From positions 7,688,001 to 7,752,000 of the forward strand of contig OZ234494.1 of the NCBI GenBank assembly GCA_965153455.1: 64,000 bases of DNA, given 5' to 3'. The DNA is from Sphagnum compactum. Lineage: Eukaryota; Bryophyta; Sphagnopsida; Sphagnales. Shown here in pieces: positions 13,801-25,757 of the stretch. Position 1 is the first letter of the stretch, and every line of letters begins with the position of its first letter. Position numbers and translations under genes: made by a program. The notes under the pieces were generated by a model that was not told the origin of the DNA, searched no databases, and worked only from the letters and a program-made list of their open reading frames with translations.

Positions 13801-14880
13801 TCTTATACTCTAGATATAATTAACTAAATACCTAACTACTAATTAGGTGAGTAGCTAGGTAGGTACTAGGTATTTAATAAGTACCTAGTATCTCAAGAAA
13901 TAATTACTTAATATCTAATTAATAATCAATTCACAAATTAATCATTAATTTTTTTGATATATTTAATTATTTGGCAATTACTTATAAATTTTTTTATTTA
14001 TTAAATTATCTAAATAAAATTTCTATTTTTACCAATTGCTAGTTCTGAAAATAAACCTTTTAAAATGTTAGTGATCAACTAATTAAATAAGAAATAATTA
14101 AGTTTTAAATTACTATCTAAAAAATAAACTATTAACTAATTGGTAATTTCTCTATATTAGTTATAAATTATTAAATCTCTAACTTATTAAATCAATTTGT
14201 AGAAACCAAATCAGTTTTGATTCATCATTAATATTAATTAAATAATTAACTTGTGAATTGGTATTTTAAAATATATATATAACCAACTACTGTTAATTAA
14301 TTAATATTTATTAGTTATTAACCATAATTGTTGATTATTAAAAATTTAACTACCACCTAGTTTAATAAATATTAATAAAGTAATAATTAAATTATTACTT
14401 TATATTTAAGAAATATCAACTGATAATATATATATATGATAAATATTCAATGAATTTTAATTAATAATTAATAATAATAAAATTAATTTGTGAATTTTTA
14501 AATTTATTATCATTAGCTGACTAAACATTTACTTACTAATAGTCATTAGTTATTAACCATAACTTTTGATTAAATAGTTAGATCATATTATTGGGAAACT
14601 TCAAAATTAATGAAAATTATTTAAATTATTTAAAAAGGAATAATCAAATAATTAATTATCTAAATAAGTAATCAAAAAATTCACTTTATCCAACTAATTA
14701 TTTATAACTATTTTGTTTTTCATAGTAACTAAATATTAAATATTAATTAGTAGTTAATGAATTATTGACAAATAATTCATTGATAAATATTAAATATTTA
14801 TATGTAAATTTATTGGCTTGTGAATAAAAATCAAATATAGCATTGTGCTAATCACTTTGTTAGTAGATTATGCATGTGTG
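10887..14880. other. AT-rich intergenic DNA, no gene recognised
   Basis: No coding block, RNA gene or element boundary was recognised. From about 13260 to 13900 the sequence is dense in TAGGTA, CTAACTA and GTACCTA motifs in both senses, a degenerate simple-sequence tract. From about 13900 to 14830 it is almost pure A/T, with ATTAATTA and TAATAAT runs. Confidence 0.55.
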
Positions 14881-15235
14881 TTACCTTGAGGGTAGCATTT
14901 TGTGGAGGTAGTGTGATCGAAAATAAATGGTGTCATTGATGAAATGCATTCCTTGGTCTGAAACCAGGGTAAGAGGGCACCCAAACATAGTCAAGATGCA
15001 TTCATATAAAAATTTGGCCATTACTACCACCATATTGGAATGTAATGTCCTTGCATCTACCCACTTGGTGGTGTAATTTGTCACAACAAGGATGTATTGA
15101 TTTCATGTGTGCCTCCCCATGGGTTTGACAAGTCCAATGAAATCCACACCCCATTTCATGAATGGATTTGACGATAGGGCTATTACTAATTTGGCCATGC
15201 TTGAAAATGTCAAATTTCTCGTTTTTTGCCATTAA
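14881..15235 (-). pseudogene. Orphan Ty3/gypsy integrase core fragment
   Basis: Two overlapping minus-strand frames together follow the integrase catalytic core of Ty3/gypsy elements. One carries FDIFKHGQISNSPI and, after a shift, a GVDFIGLVKP-like block with the first catalytic Asp. The other carries TNYTTKWVDA, MAKFLYECILTMFGCPLTL and VSDQGMHFINDTI with the second catalytic Asp. The third catalytic residue (Glu) and the rest of the polyprotein are missing, and the frame breaks inside the core. It lies 3 kb from, and in opposite orientation to, the gypsy remnant at 18.4-23.55 kb, which itself lacks integrase. Confidence 0.8.
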
Positions 15236-18200
15236 TCACACTAGTAGAAATTGGCCAAAATGTAATCACTGTATTTGCAACTACATGCGATTGTTAATCA
15301 TTTGTGATTACCTTTGGACATTTTTGAAATTATTTCTTATGTTTGGTCATATTTGTGATTACATTACAACTATTTTGGTTTTCATTTAAAAAGAACAACT
15401 TATGTCCCATTAGTTGTAAATGTGACCAATTTAATCAAGCAATCGTATGGGTATACAAAAATGTATTTTGTGTATTTTAAGGAGTATAGTTGCATATATT
15501 ACGATTTACAAATGTATACTTTGAATGTATATGAACAATCATATTACATGTGTATTCAAGTATTATTATTAACACAAGTGGCTCAAATATTATGGTTACA
15601 CAAGGTGTCTAGTTTAAATACATTAGAATTTTATGTAAGATATTTACAAAATATATTGTGCCCATATTATAAGTTTATCCAAGCTATCTTATTATACTTC
15701 CTAAAAATATTACAAATGACATTTATTTTTATTTTTATTATAAATAATAATTTATTATATTATATTTCAAAAATATAATTTAATATTATCTTTCACTAAT
15801 TTTTGAAAATAATATTTTATTACATGATGATGATGATTAGTATGATAGGAAAAATAATAATATAATATTGAAATCAATACCATTATGCATATTGTAATTA
15901 TTATTATTATTATTATTTGATATTTATAGTTTACAAGAGCTATAAAAATTGACATAATAAGAATAATACAATAGTTAACATAGACTAATTACGATATCAT
16001 TATTATTATAAGTAATCATGTATAAAATATTAGTACATCGTAATAGTAATTAAAATATAATTATTTTATAATATTTATTGTAATAGTTCATAAATAACTA
16101 TAATGAGTGAAGTAATAATATGAATAATAAAAATCATATAATTAACCTTGGCTATTGACTAGCTACATAATAATTCAATTCATGTTATTGTTATTGTTAA
16201 ATATTTTTATTTTTATTATCTAAAAAATGAAAATTCTTGGGAATAATTATAATAAAATAGTTAGCTTAGGCTAGGTTTTAATTATATTATTAGATTTTAT
16301 AAAATCTAGTAGTTAACATTTAGAATTATCAACTATTAATTACTGAATAATTTAACTATTATATTAATTTATTTGGTTACAAGATGTTAATTATTTATTT
16401 ATTAATAATTAGTTAGTTATTTGAATATTAGATATTTACCTGACAATTACTAGTTAATTCAATTTTTTGATAGATCATTATAGTTAATATATAGTTAAAA
16501 TTAAATATTATTAATTTTTATTTAACTAATAAATTTAGTAATATTTATTAATAATTAATAATTTTATTATGTAGTTGAAAATTATTAATGATTATTACTA
16601 TAAATAATTAGTTAGTTGGATTGTTTATTATTGAATTAATTAATTGCAAGTAGTTTGCAATTAAAATGTTTATGTCATATGTTTTGGCTTTCATTTTCAT
16701 TTTGAACAGTATATAAACAAGGTGTTTTGTTTTATATTTTCATATTGAAAAACACATGGGCATATGGGATGAGCCAATAAAAAAGGCTTAATTCCAAATA
16801 AAATATAATTATTCGTGTATTTACATTTAACTACCTACCTCCTTAATTTACCTACCTACCTTCCTACCTATTTACTTAATTAAGTAGGTATTTGGCCTAG
16901 GTAGATAAGTTAATCGTATTTACATAGGTGTTTAACTTAGATGGGTAGGTAGATAGGTAGGTAGGTACTTATTTTGACCTACATACCTAAATATTAATTT
17001 TTGAAAAAATTCAATTAATATGTCACTTAAATTTTTTCTATTGCACCACATGCATAATCTAAAACCATCTAAGCATAAAAATTAAATGTCCTAAATTAGT
17101 TCAAAATTATAATAAAAATATTTTTAATTGTTAAAGTTACTTTCTAGCAAAGTGAATCGTAAGGCTTTTAGTGTAATGATTTTTGTGTACTCCAAAGGGC
17201 AACTCTCAAGAAATAACCTTCATGTGTGAAGGTAGCTTTTCACATCTGATAGCTAGTCAGGCTATATAATGAATAGAAGTGCATTTATTGTATGGTTAGG
17301 GACCCCCTATGGCTTTGTGTTGTGAGGGAGATGAAATAGTGCAATTGCCATAGAGTGAGTACATCTTAATAGATTTATAAATCATATTCTAGAAATAATA
17401 GTAGCCACCTTGCTATTATGCCGAATAGTTGTGGTTTATTAACAAGGTAAGTCATAACCATGTGGTTAATGTAAAAAAAAAAATTGTTGTTGAAAAGGTA
17501 ATGGTGAAATTTATGAAAGGCGTAGATCATAGTTAGCACCTCTCTATGCCATAATATAATTTTGCTTCATGAAACTCAGCAACCTTGATGCATAAGTAAT
17601 CAGCTGATCGCACTTATTGTCTTGATTTTGAACTAACATTGTGTTAAGGGAATAGTTACTTGTGGTAATCATTAGTTAATATATTTCTATTTACCTAATT
17701 ACTATTTTAGGAATTACTAGCTAGATTACATAGTTTTTATCACCATTTGAATTTGAATAAAACATAGTAGAACTGTTTTTTTTAAGGAATAAATTGGGAG
17801 AAGAAAAATAGAATACCATTGTATCATTGTAGAACATGGAGCTTTAATGTAGTATGAAAGAAATATACTTTGATTTCTAGAAAGCTTTGTTTTCATAGCC
17901 AAAATTTATTATTTTGATGTTTTTAATCATACTTTCATTAGTGGATTTTAATTTTGAAACTAGTTCTAAGTAGATCTAAATGAACATATTTTGTTGGTAT
18001 TATTACTTTATTGCATTTCAGTCCAAATTTTAGACCATAATATAGAATTAAAAAATTTGTATTTACCATTTGGCGACCATCCCAAGGTTTGAATTTAGAG
18101 TGAATTTCATAATGTTGTTTATGTTTTGTTGCTAAATTTTTTGTTTCTATAGATAGATAATGAACTTCATTTTTATTTTTTTGCATTTTTAAAAAAACAT

Positions 18201-18360
18201 CGATCATAATTTTTTGTTTAGGAAACAAATTTAAGCATAATAGCTAATTGTGAGGATTTTATTCTAATGTAGAAGTTTGTTTAGATTTGAATTAGGATGT
18301 GGAAAGATGAAAAATAAAATTGTAATTATAAGTTTGAAGAAACAATTGGATTGGGTTATA
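15236..18360. other. Extremely AT-rich intergenic DNA, no gene recognised
   Basis: The stretch is dominated by TAATAAT, ATTATTA and TTAATTA runs with ATG-trinucleotide patches. At about 16830-16975 there is a tract of ACCT repeats followed by AGGT repeats. No coding block was recognised, and the open frames around 15422-15778 and 17938-18228 have no domain signature. Confidence 0.6.
16831..16975. repeat. ACCT-repeat/AGGT-repeat inverted tract
   Basis: CTACCTACCT-type repeats (16831-16870) are followed by a perfect 14-bp palindrome TACTTAATTAAGTA (16873-16886) and then AGGTAGGT-type repeats (16886-16975). The left part reads as the complement of the right, so the tract is an imperfect inverted repeat of a tetranucleotide microsatellite. 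Confidence 0.7.
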
Positions 18361-18765
18361 TTACATGAACAAGGGTAAGGCGCTTCCATTAACAACAATT
18401 TGAGTGCATATAAGGTAGATCAATGGTTTGAAACACCTAGAAGAGTTTCTTAGACAAAACATAAACATCCGTGGACCAAAGAGAGACTTGTAAGCCATAG
18501 AACGCTTCAAGCAACACCGATTATTCTTCGTGAAATGGAAATCAGTGAAATACAAAGGCACACCAGCAGTCTGTTGTAAAATTCTAGGAGGGAAGAATGT
18601 TAAATTGAAAATGCAAACTCACAAGTTGAGTTTAGACAAAGGAGTCGAGAATCTAAACCTTGGCAAAAAGTTGTGTTAAAATCAGTAGATCTAATGTAGC
18701 AACATAACTCTAACACTCTAATTCAAGAAGAAGAACAGGGACTCAACAGGTTAGAAAGGGAGGAA

Positions 18766-20550
18766 GTGGTACCAAGGTATAGATCTACTTCACCTCCTTA
18801 TTATCGAGACGATCAAGAGAATGAAGAGTTTGAGCAAAGAGCTCAGCATTTTGAACCTCTAATTCATTATGTTGTTGAGCAAAAAGTCGTAACTCAGGGT
18901 ATCAGAATGTCCAGAGGAGTTGAGTCGATATTTGTAACTAGACAAAAAACTGTAGTTTTATTTAAAGCAAAACCAATAATAGGATAAGGTGTTCTTGTGG
19001 CTGTAAAAGTGAGGTATAGTGACCCCATATTTAATCAGTAGAATGGAAGCATAGTTAGAAGAGTTCCAAGGGATTGGAGTAAAGGAATTCATAGTGTGAA
19101 TAGAGTTCCAAGACCAAATTCTCCACATTGCACATATTACCATCAAATTGGACATCAGATCAATGAATGTCTATTTATTGAAGATAATGTAAATCAAAGA
19201 TTTGCTGAACATTTCCAAAATTTGAATCCAGAACCTACAAGAGTAAGGAATCATGGACAAATTTAGGAAAAGGATTTATACCATGAGAGGGTTCAAATTC
19301 TAGATAGAATTAGACAACAGATCTGGAGAGAAAACAAAGTGGAAATGAAAGCTTAGACTATGGCATAGGTAGTATCTATTTATGTAGCTCCTATACCAAG
19401 TTTGTTACATCAAAACAAAATTGGAATTACCTATGTAGGAACTTCAAATTTTAGAATGGAACTAATAAGATCTATGCCATTATATTCTATGGCAATGCCC
19501 TAGTCTATAATTACAGTTATTGAAGCTTTGTTTATATTAGCACTAGTCCATATTGTTGATGGTGTTAGATCCAGACCACAAACTCCAAGGGGAACATAAT
19601 TTGTGAGTTTGCATGAAGATATACTTAGAAAGGTGAATAGAGTTTTTGTTAATTAGCTATTAGATCCAAGAGGAGGTAGCTCAGATCTACCAAGACCACC
19701 AGGACCTCCAAGATATTTTGGATTACCAATGGTGAATCCAGGTAAACCACCATTACCACCAAACAGACCTTATTGTCGGCCATTTAACTATCCTGAGTGT
19801 GTCAAAGATTTTGACCTAGATGCTCATGTTAGAATGTTTAAAGCTACCATTAGAACAAATAGTGAAACAAATGATGCAAAAATTGTTAATATGTTTAGTT
19901 TTACCCTCAAAAATACTATATTTGATTGGTGTAACAATTATATGGGAGATTACCCAAATTGTACTTTTGCAAAATTGTAGCTGGTTTTTTGTAAAAGGTA
20001 CAGAAAAGTTTAGAATGATGAACAAGTTTACCGACAATTTAAAAACATGAAGTAGGAGAAGAATGAAAAAGTGGAAGTCTATTATGAGATATTATTGAAA
20101 TTGGCCAATAGTCTTCAACACACAACAACATATAGTTTCAAATTTTGTTTTCAAATTTGAATTACAACCATATTTGTGTGTAACAATAGCAGGTATGAAG
20201 GGAAAAACTTTGCAACAACATAAGAAAACAACTTTGGTTTGTGAAGAAAGAATTTTTGAAGTAGAGGCCATAAGCAATCTGTTAGTACCATAGAGTAGTA
20301 AGACAATATTAGCTTAAAAACCTTAGACAATCCCAAAGAAAACATGAATGTACTGTACAAATTGTCATAGGACAAATCATAATGTTGAAACATGTAGAGT
20401 CAAAAGAAAGGAAGACCCTATTCCTGCAATCTCTGAGGTTATTATTCAACAGATTAAAGTATAGAGGCATGTGAGGTATTCCTATCATATTTGTGGTGAT
20501 ACTGAACATAAGATCATATATTGTCTTAAATATAGTGATATGTAGAATAT
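18766..20550 (+). pseudogene. Gypsy gag region with zinc knuckles, interrupted
   Basis: An N-terminal open frame (18766-18987) is charged and Arg/Glu-rich. Near 19126-19170 the frame reads CTYYHQIGHQINEC, a CCHC knuckle whose second Cys has become Tyr. The gag core follows at about 19729-19977, with RPFNYPE, AHVRMFKATI and DWCNNYMGDY before a TAG stop. Two further knuckle-like blocks lie near 20345-20400 (CTNCHRTNHNVETC, all ligands kept) and 20475-20530 (YHICGDTEHKIIYC). Gag proteins coat the element RNA. The frame is broken by several stops and is not translatable as one protein. Confidence 0.75.
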
Positions 20551-21229
20551 GTTTGAGAACAAAGGAGTGAAACCAACAAAGAAACAACTTGTTGTAAAAC
20601 CCAAGGTTTCAAATCCTTTAGTCCATATGGTCGATGTGAATATGGCCATCACCAGGAGCAAGGTTACTGAAGACTAGGTGTTTAAGGACTGAATTAATGA
20701 AGAAGAAGTCTACTGCTGATTGGGAAGAGGAATAGAGACTACAACAATCTTTTGTCAAGACTATACATGAGATGCAAATCAAAAACCCACCACAAAATTT
20801 GATTCCAAAGGAGAAAGCGCAATGGAATACAATTTGGGCAAGATTGCTAGGATCTGAAGTGTCCACATAACCAATTGTATCACAAAGTTTGTTTGTTAAT
20901 CCTATCAATAGAGTTATGTACATGGAACAAATATTCCAAAATATCAGTAAACAAATGTTGGAGACTACCTATACGTTGAGGTTAAGTCAATTACTGAAGA
21001 TAACACCAGATCTTTAAAAATATGTGGTAGAAATTAAAACTAGAAAAACCTAATATAGTTACTAAACATAGGTCAAAATTTAGTGTAGCCACAGTGGTTG
21101 AGACACATTCTGAATTAGACACATCAATTATAGAGGTAGATAACCAGATGGCAGTTATCCAAGTATAAGTTGGGAGAACATTGTTGAGCATGTTTTGATA
21201 AATGGAGGGTAGGTGTGAACATTACAACA

Positions 21230-21748
21230 TAAAACCTTAGAACAAAGTTAGGTTTACCCAAACCAAAACCAGCTCCATACCACCTTAGAATGGTAGATCA
21301 GAATATGACCAAACCATTATGAATCATAAATTTTTTGAAGATTCCCATACATGGTATCCCATATATAGCCACATTTATTATTTTGAAAGATAGAATGGTA
21401 GATTCTAGTTATTATATGTTGTTAGGAAGACCTTGGCTCAGAGATCCAAAGGTTACACATGACTAGGGTAACAATGTCATTATTGTTCAAAGTAATGGAA
21501 CAGTTAAAACAATATTCGTTAACAAGAAATTGGGAGCAAAAACCAGAAGGCCCCAAATATTTATTTGTTTTGACTTGATGGAAGTGTTAATAGATGAAAA
21601 AGAAGATCTCATCTTTGAGACAGAACCAGAACTGTTTTCAATTGGCACAATTACATTCTTAGAAGAAACATTTTCATTGCTAAGTGTTGGAGTGTTAGAG
21701 ATCAAAAGCACTGAAAAATCTAACCTAGAGCAAAAGATATCACATTAA
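21230..21748 (+). pseudogene. Gypsy protease region, interrupted
   Basis: Blocks RTKLGLPKPKPAPYHLRM (about 21239-21295) and SYYMLLGRPWLRD (about 21407-21445) match the flap side and C-terminal LLGRPWL block of the retropepsin-like protease of plant gypsy elements. The catalytic D-S/T-G block expected just upstream is not recognisable. A 72-residue open frame (21530-21748) continues the linker toward RT. At least one frame change and several stops separate the blocks. Confidence 0.65.
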
Positions 21749-22101
21749 ATATCTCTAGAAGTAATGCCTTCAACAGTGAAGTCAAAAGACTTTTGTGTCA
21801 AACCAAAGGTTTCATTGGAAGACAAGGTTTATCCAGAAAACTATTACCATCATAGCCATGATGATATTCAAGTGGATGAGACACCAGCAAAAATATAAGT
21901 ATAGGGTCCTTAGATCGCAGGTTGGACATTGAATATAAAAAACTTGTTAAGCTGAATCTTGGCACATAAGTAAATCCATAATACATCAAGGTTAATTCAC
22001 AATTGACAAAAGAAAAGACTAAGGAGCTTCAAATGTTATTTAAGGAGTTCAAAGATGTGTTTGCCTAGACTTACAAAGATCTGAAGGACATACCTCTGGA
22101 A

Positions 22102-23542
22102 TTGGCTCAACATAAAATTGAATTAGATACCTCAAGTCCACCAGCACATCAGGCAAGGTACAAATTGAACCATAATTATGTTGCAGTTGTCAAATGGGAC
22201 ATTGACAAACTATTAACAACTGGATTTTTTCAACCAATAAAGGAGGCTATATGGTTATCACCCATAGTAGTAGTGCTTAAGAAGAATGGCAAATTGAGAA
22301 TTTGTGTGGATTTTAGGAAGCTCAATAAGGCAACCAAAAAAAATCCTTATCCTTTGCCATTTTCTGATGAGGTACTGAACACAGTAGCAAGGTATGAAAC
22401 CTATTCATTTTTAGATGGATATTCAGGATACCATCATATTTTTATAGCCCTTAAGGATAAATACAAAATAGCTTTTGTAGCAAATTGGGGAGCTTTTCTT
22501 TAGATGGTGATGCCATTTGGTGTAAAAAATGGGGCACTAACTTTCCAGAAAGTAAACAAAGCCTTCAAAGAGTATTTAGACTAGTTCATGAAGATATTTT
22601 TGGATGACTACATAGGTTATAGTGATATGGAAAGTCATTGATGAAGCTCAAACTTTGCTTTTAAAAATGCAGAAAATATAAAATTAGTCTTAACCTAGAG
22701 AAACGTGCCTTTATGTTATTTTCAGAACTAATTTTAGGGTTCATAGTGTCCAAGGAAGGAAAAATACCAGACCTTAAGAAGTTTCAAGCAATAATGAACA
22801 TGCTAGTACCTACCAATCCATAGCAGATTCATGTTTTTAATGGTATGGCTTAGTTTTATAGATGTTTCATCAAGAACTTTGCTTTTATCATGGCACCAAT
22901 CACCAAGTTGATGAGGAAAATAGAACCTTTTACCTAGACCACAAAATGTCAAGAAGCTTGGGATCAGATCAAACAAAAGTACATGGAAGCATCGATTCTA
23001 ATACCTCCAAATTGGCAGTTGGAGTTTCATGTGCACATAGATGCATCATTGTTGGCAGTAGGTGTAATGTTGGCACATAATCCAACTAGTAAGTATGACT
23101 AGCCTATAGTATATGTTTTTAGCATGCTCAATAAAGTAGAACATAATCATACTATTATAGAAAGATAAGGCTTAGCATGGTTTATGCTTTACATAAGTTC
23201 AAACATTTTTTATTGGGAAACAAATTTGTTTTTTATGTAGACCATATGGCTCTGGTGTACTTAGTCAACAAACCACAAGTGTCAGGAAAAATAACAAGAT
23301 GGTATTTGTTATTCTTGGAGTATGAGTTCACAGTAGTTTACAAACTTAGTAGAACACATGTACTTGCTGATGCTTTATCCAGATTGCCAGATAGTTCAAA
23401 ACCATTGGGTGTCTTAAATCAGAATGTGGATGCATCTTTGTTTCTAGCCCTCTTGCTCTTTTTATTTAGAAAAAAACTTATTCATATTCTTTTTCCTTGT
23501 TGGTCCATCTTTTTTTCCTTGGTTTCATATTCTTTGGCCTAA
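22102..23542 (+). pseudogene. Gypsy reverse transcriptase and RNase H, interrupted
   Basis: The largest intact stretch (22102-22503) covers the RT fingers and palm: HKIELDTSSPP, WLSPIVVVLKKNGKLRICVD and DFRKLNKAT, then SFLDGYSGYHHI with the first catalytic Asp. A TAG at 22501-22503 interrupts before MVMPFGVKNGALTFQ. The catalytic block reads FLDDYIGYSDMES (near 22600). RNase H follows: HVHIDASLLAVGVM near 23030, then the open frame 23177-23542 with YALHKFKHFLLG, HMALVYLVNKPQ and HVLADALSRLPD. Several TAG stops sit at expected Gln or Trp codons. The enzyme would have made element cDNA; this copy cannot. Confidence 0.85.
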
Positions 23543-23560
23543 TTTAAACTCTGCAATTGA

Positions 23561-25270
23561 TTTGAAAACATGAATATACTTAATAAGAACTATCCATTAG
23601 CAACAGACTCTTATGCATATTTCAAACATTGATACAAAGTCAAAAAGACAATCTTGCTAGAACATTTTCAAACCACAAAAATTAGTTCCAATTTTCTATC
23701 TATATTAGTTTTTTTCTTTGTCTTTTATTTCTTTCCCTTAAAATTTTTTTTCCCTATATCTTTGCCTTTTGTTTATCTTTTTTCCTATGAACTAATTATA
23801 AGTTATGACATTCCTTGTAGTTGTAGTTAAATTTCTCACTTGAGAGTTGATTGCAAGGTTTTCAAAATCCAATTTGATGAATGATATGGGCATTTCAAGC
23901 TAGAGATGTTGAAAAGAATTTCAATCGATATCTAACATTGATTAAGGCACCATTATTATTATGAACAACATTTGGAACTTGTCAAAACCTTAAAAGCAAG
24001 TCTACTTTCAACTACAACCAAGATCTACGGATCAATTTTGTTTACAAGTGCTATCAACATGCAATCCAATTCTTTTAATGTCACCGTGCAATGCAATGTT
24101 GTTGTTATTATGAAAGCACCATTTCATGTTAATCCCTTAATTTGGATTTGGTGCACTTTAAAGGCTTCCCACATTTTACAATATTCTTTCCTTGAGGTTT
24201 TCAAATTGGTAGAACTTACAATAATATGTGTTGGGGTCAATGGAAAATGAAAATCTTTCATGTTTTTTTTCATGAAATCTGAATTGAAAAAATCACCTCA
24301 ATGAACACCTAATACTGTTGTGGGAATGTATTCTCAAACTCTCTATAGTTTCAATACTTTCCCATATGACACATGCTTTGATTAATGGAAGGAGTAGGAG
24401 TAGAAACTTAGGTGAACATTGGATTACATTCCACTATTGGGATTTGGGTTGAGTTCATGATTTCACTCCCATCATCCTTGGGCCATATTCTCAACGATGA
24501 CATCTAATGGCCAAAGCTACATCTTTTTTCACTTAAGATTCAATAAGTTAGGTCATGGTTGCTCAATGTTATGTCTTTGTGTGTGTGTGTGTGGGGAATG
24601 TTTAAATGTTTATGTGTCCATTATCATGTATGCATGTGTGTTTGTGTGTGTGTAAGGTCTACATTATGTTTAAATGTATCAATCTTGCAATTTGTTGGGT
24701 CAACTTGTAAATTGTGAGTTAATCAAACCTTTATCCTTTTCTTTACTTGGGTCTATCTAGTTTCTTTTTCTTAAGTTTGTCCATTTTTATGGTTTCTTTT
24801 TTCATACTTAGTCTTTCTATCTCTTTGTGTTTTTCATCATTAGTATTTTTCTTAACTCTCTTTGCCTCTTTTGATTCTTTGTTCACTTATGTCTATCTTC
24901 CTTTGATTCTCTATTTGCCTTGGTTTGTTTTTATTATATTCTTTGTCTACTTGTATTTGTTTGCATTTGTGTGAAAATGAAGGCATCATAAGGTTATAGA
25001 CTATTTAAATGTAATCACATGAGTCAATCATTATATTGGAGCCAACCAATCAAAAGTAATCATTTTAGTGTGTTTTCTTAATGGAACAAAACCCATTGAT
25101 TTTTATACAAGGCCCAAAGGTTCTTGAATTTGAAAAACTGTGCCAAAACTAAAACGACAAGATTTAGAAATTTGAAGAATTGGGCTCAAACTTGCACTCA
25201 GACAACCTACAATCTTTTAAAAGCAACAAAATCAGGACTAGCATTTCTCTTTAAAGGGTAGAGAGACCAA
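23561..25270. other. T-rich low-complexity intergenic DNA with a GT microsatellite
   Basis: Polypyrimidine-rich sequence with no recognisable protein. A short (TG)n microsatellite lies at about 24577-24592 and another GT-rich patch at about 24630-24652. The open frame at 24747-24974 translates to Phe/Leu/Ser repeats from T-rich DNA and is not credible. This could hold the lost integrase and 3' LTR of the gypsy remnant, decayed past recognition. Confidence 0.5.
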
Positions 25271-25334
25271 AACTAGTCCATACAGATGTTGGATGAGTAC
25301 TTGCTTCCAAGGGTAAGAACCACAAATTCTGATC

Positions 25335-25706
25335 CCGATTGGTAAGAACCGAACTGGAACTGGGTCTGATTCTTAGAATTAGAATGACAATCGAAACCTG
25401 ATATTTTTATAAAAGAATTAGACCTAAAATAAGGTTTCAGTTCTATTTATGTGTGGAACTAGAACCAAGATTTTTGAAAACCAATGGTTTTGAAAAATAA
25501 AATGTGACACTGGCGTTAACAAGAGGTTCAAGGTTTAGTGACCGTTGACCACTGGTTCTCATCTGTGAGTTAGTAAGAACCGGACGACAATTGGAACCAG
25601 AACTGAATTTTTTTGAAAAAAGAACCAGACCCAAAACCACAATATCAGTTCGATTTATGTATGGAGCTAGAATTGAAACCAAGACAGTTCTAATTTATTT
25701 TCTGGA
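25335..25706. repeat. Two-copy diverged repeat rich in GAACC, interrupted by the LINE
   Basis: Two segments, about 25340-25490 and 25565-25706, share the order: GGTAAGAACCG, GGAACYRGGTCTGA-like, AGAAY-AGACC, TTCAGTTC, ATTTATGT, GGARCTAGAA. The period is about 225 bp. The LINE sits at the right end of the second copy. Origin unknown; possibly part of an older retroelement or satellite. Confidence 0.55.
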
Positions 25707-25722
25707 ACCTGAGCCCCAGGGT
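25707..25722. repeat. Target-site duplication of the LINE, left copy
   Basis: The 16-bp sequence ACCTGAGCCCCAGGGT is present here and again at 33154-33169, immediately outside the two ends of the LINE. Such direct repeats are made by target-primed reverse transcription. Confidence 0.88.
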
Positions 25723-25757
25723 GAACCCCTTTTACGGGGAGGGAGGCAACAGCCCCA

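Larger units (their letters stand above)
18361..23560 (+). mobile_element. Ty3/gypsy retrotransposon remnant (gag-PR-RT-RNaseH, no integrase)
   Basis: Coding blocks occur in gypsy order on the plus strand: gag with zinc knuckles (18766-20550), aspartic protease region (21230-21480), reverse transcriptase (22100-22700) and RNase H (23000-23400). After the RNase H block ending DALSRLPD the sequence becomes T-rich low-complexity DNA and no integrase follows. No long terminal repeats were recognised, so the outer limits are approximate. Most interruptions are TAG codons at positions where CAG or TGG is expected, with few indels; this points to base-substitution decay rather than rearrangement. 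Confidence 0.85.

Noticed and set aside
24747-24974. Hydrophobic Phe/Leu/Ser frame that mimics a membrane protein
   Set aside because: It comes from T-rich low-complexity DNA; many such frames occur in this window.
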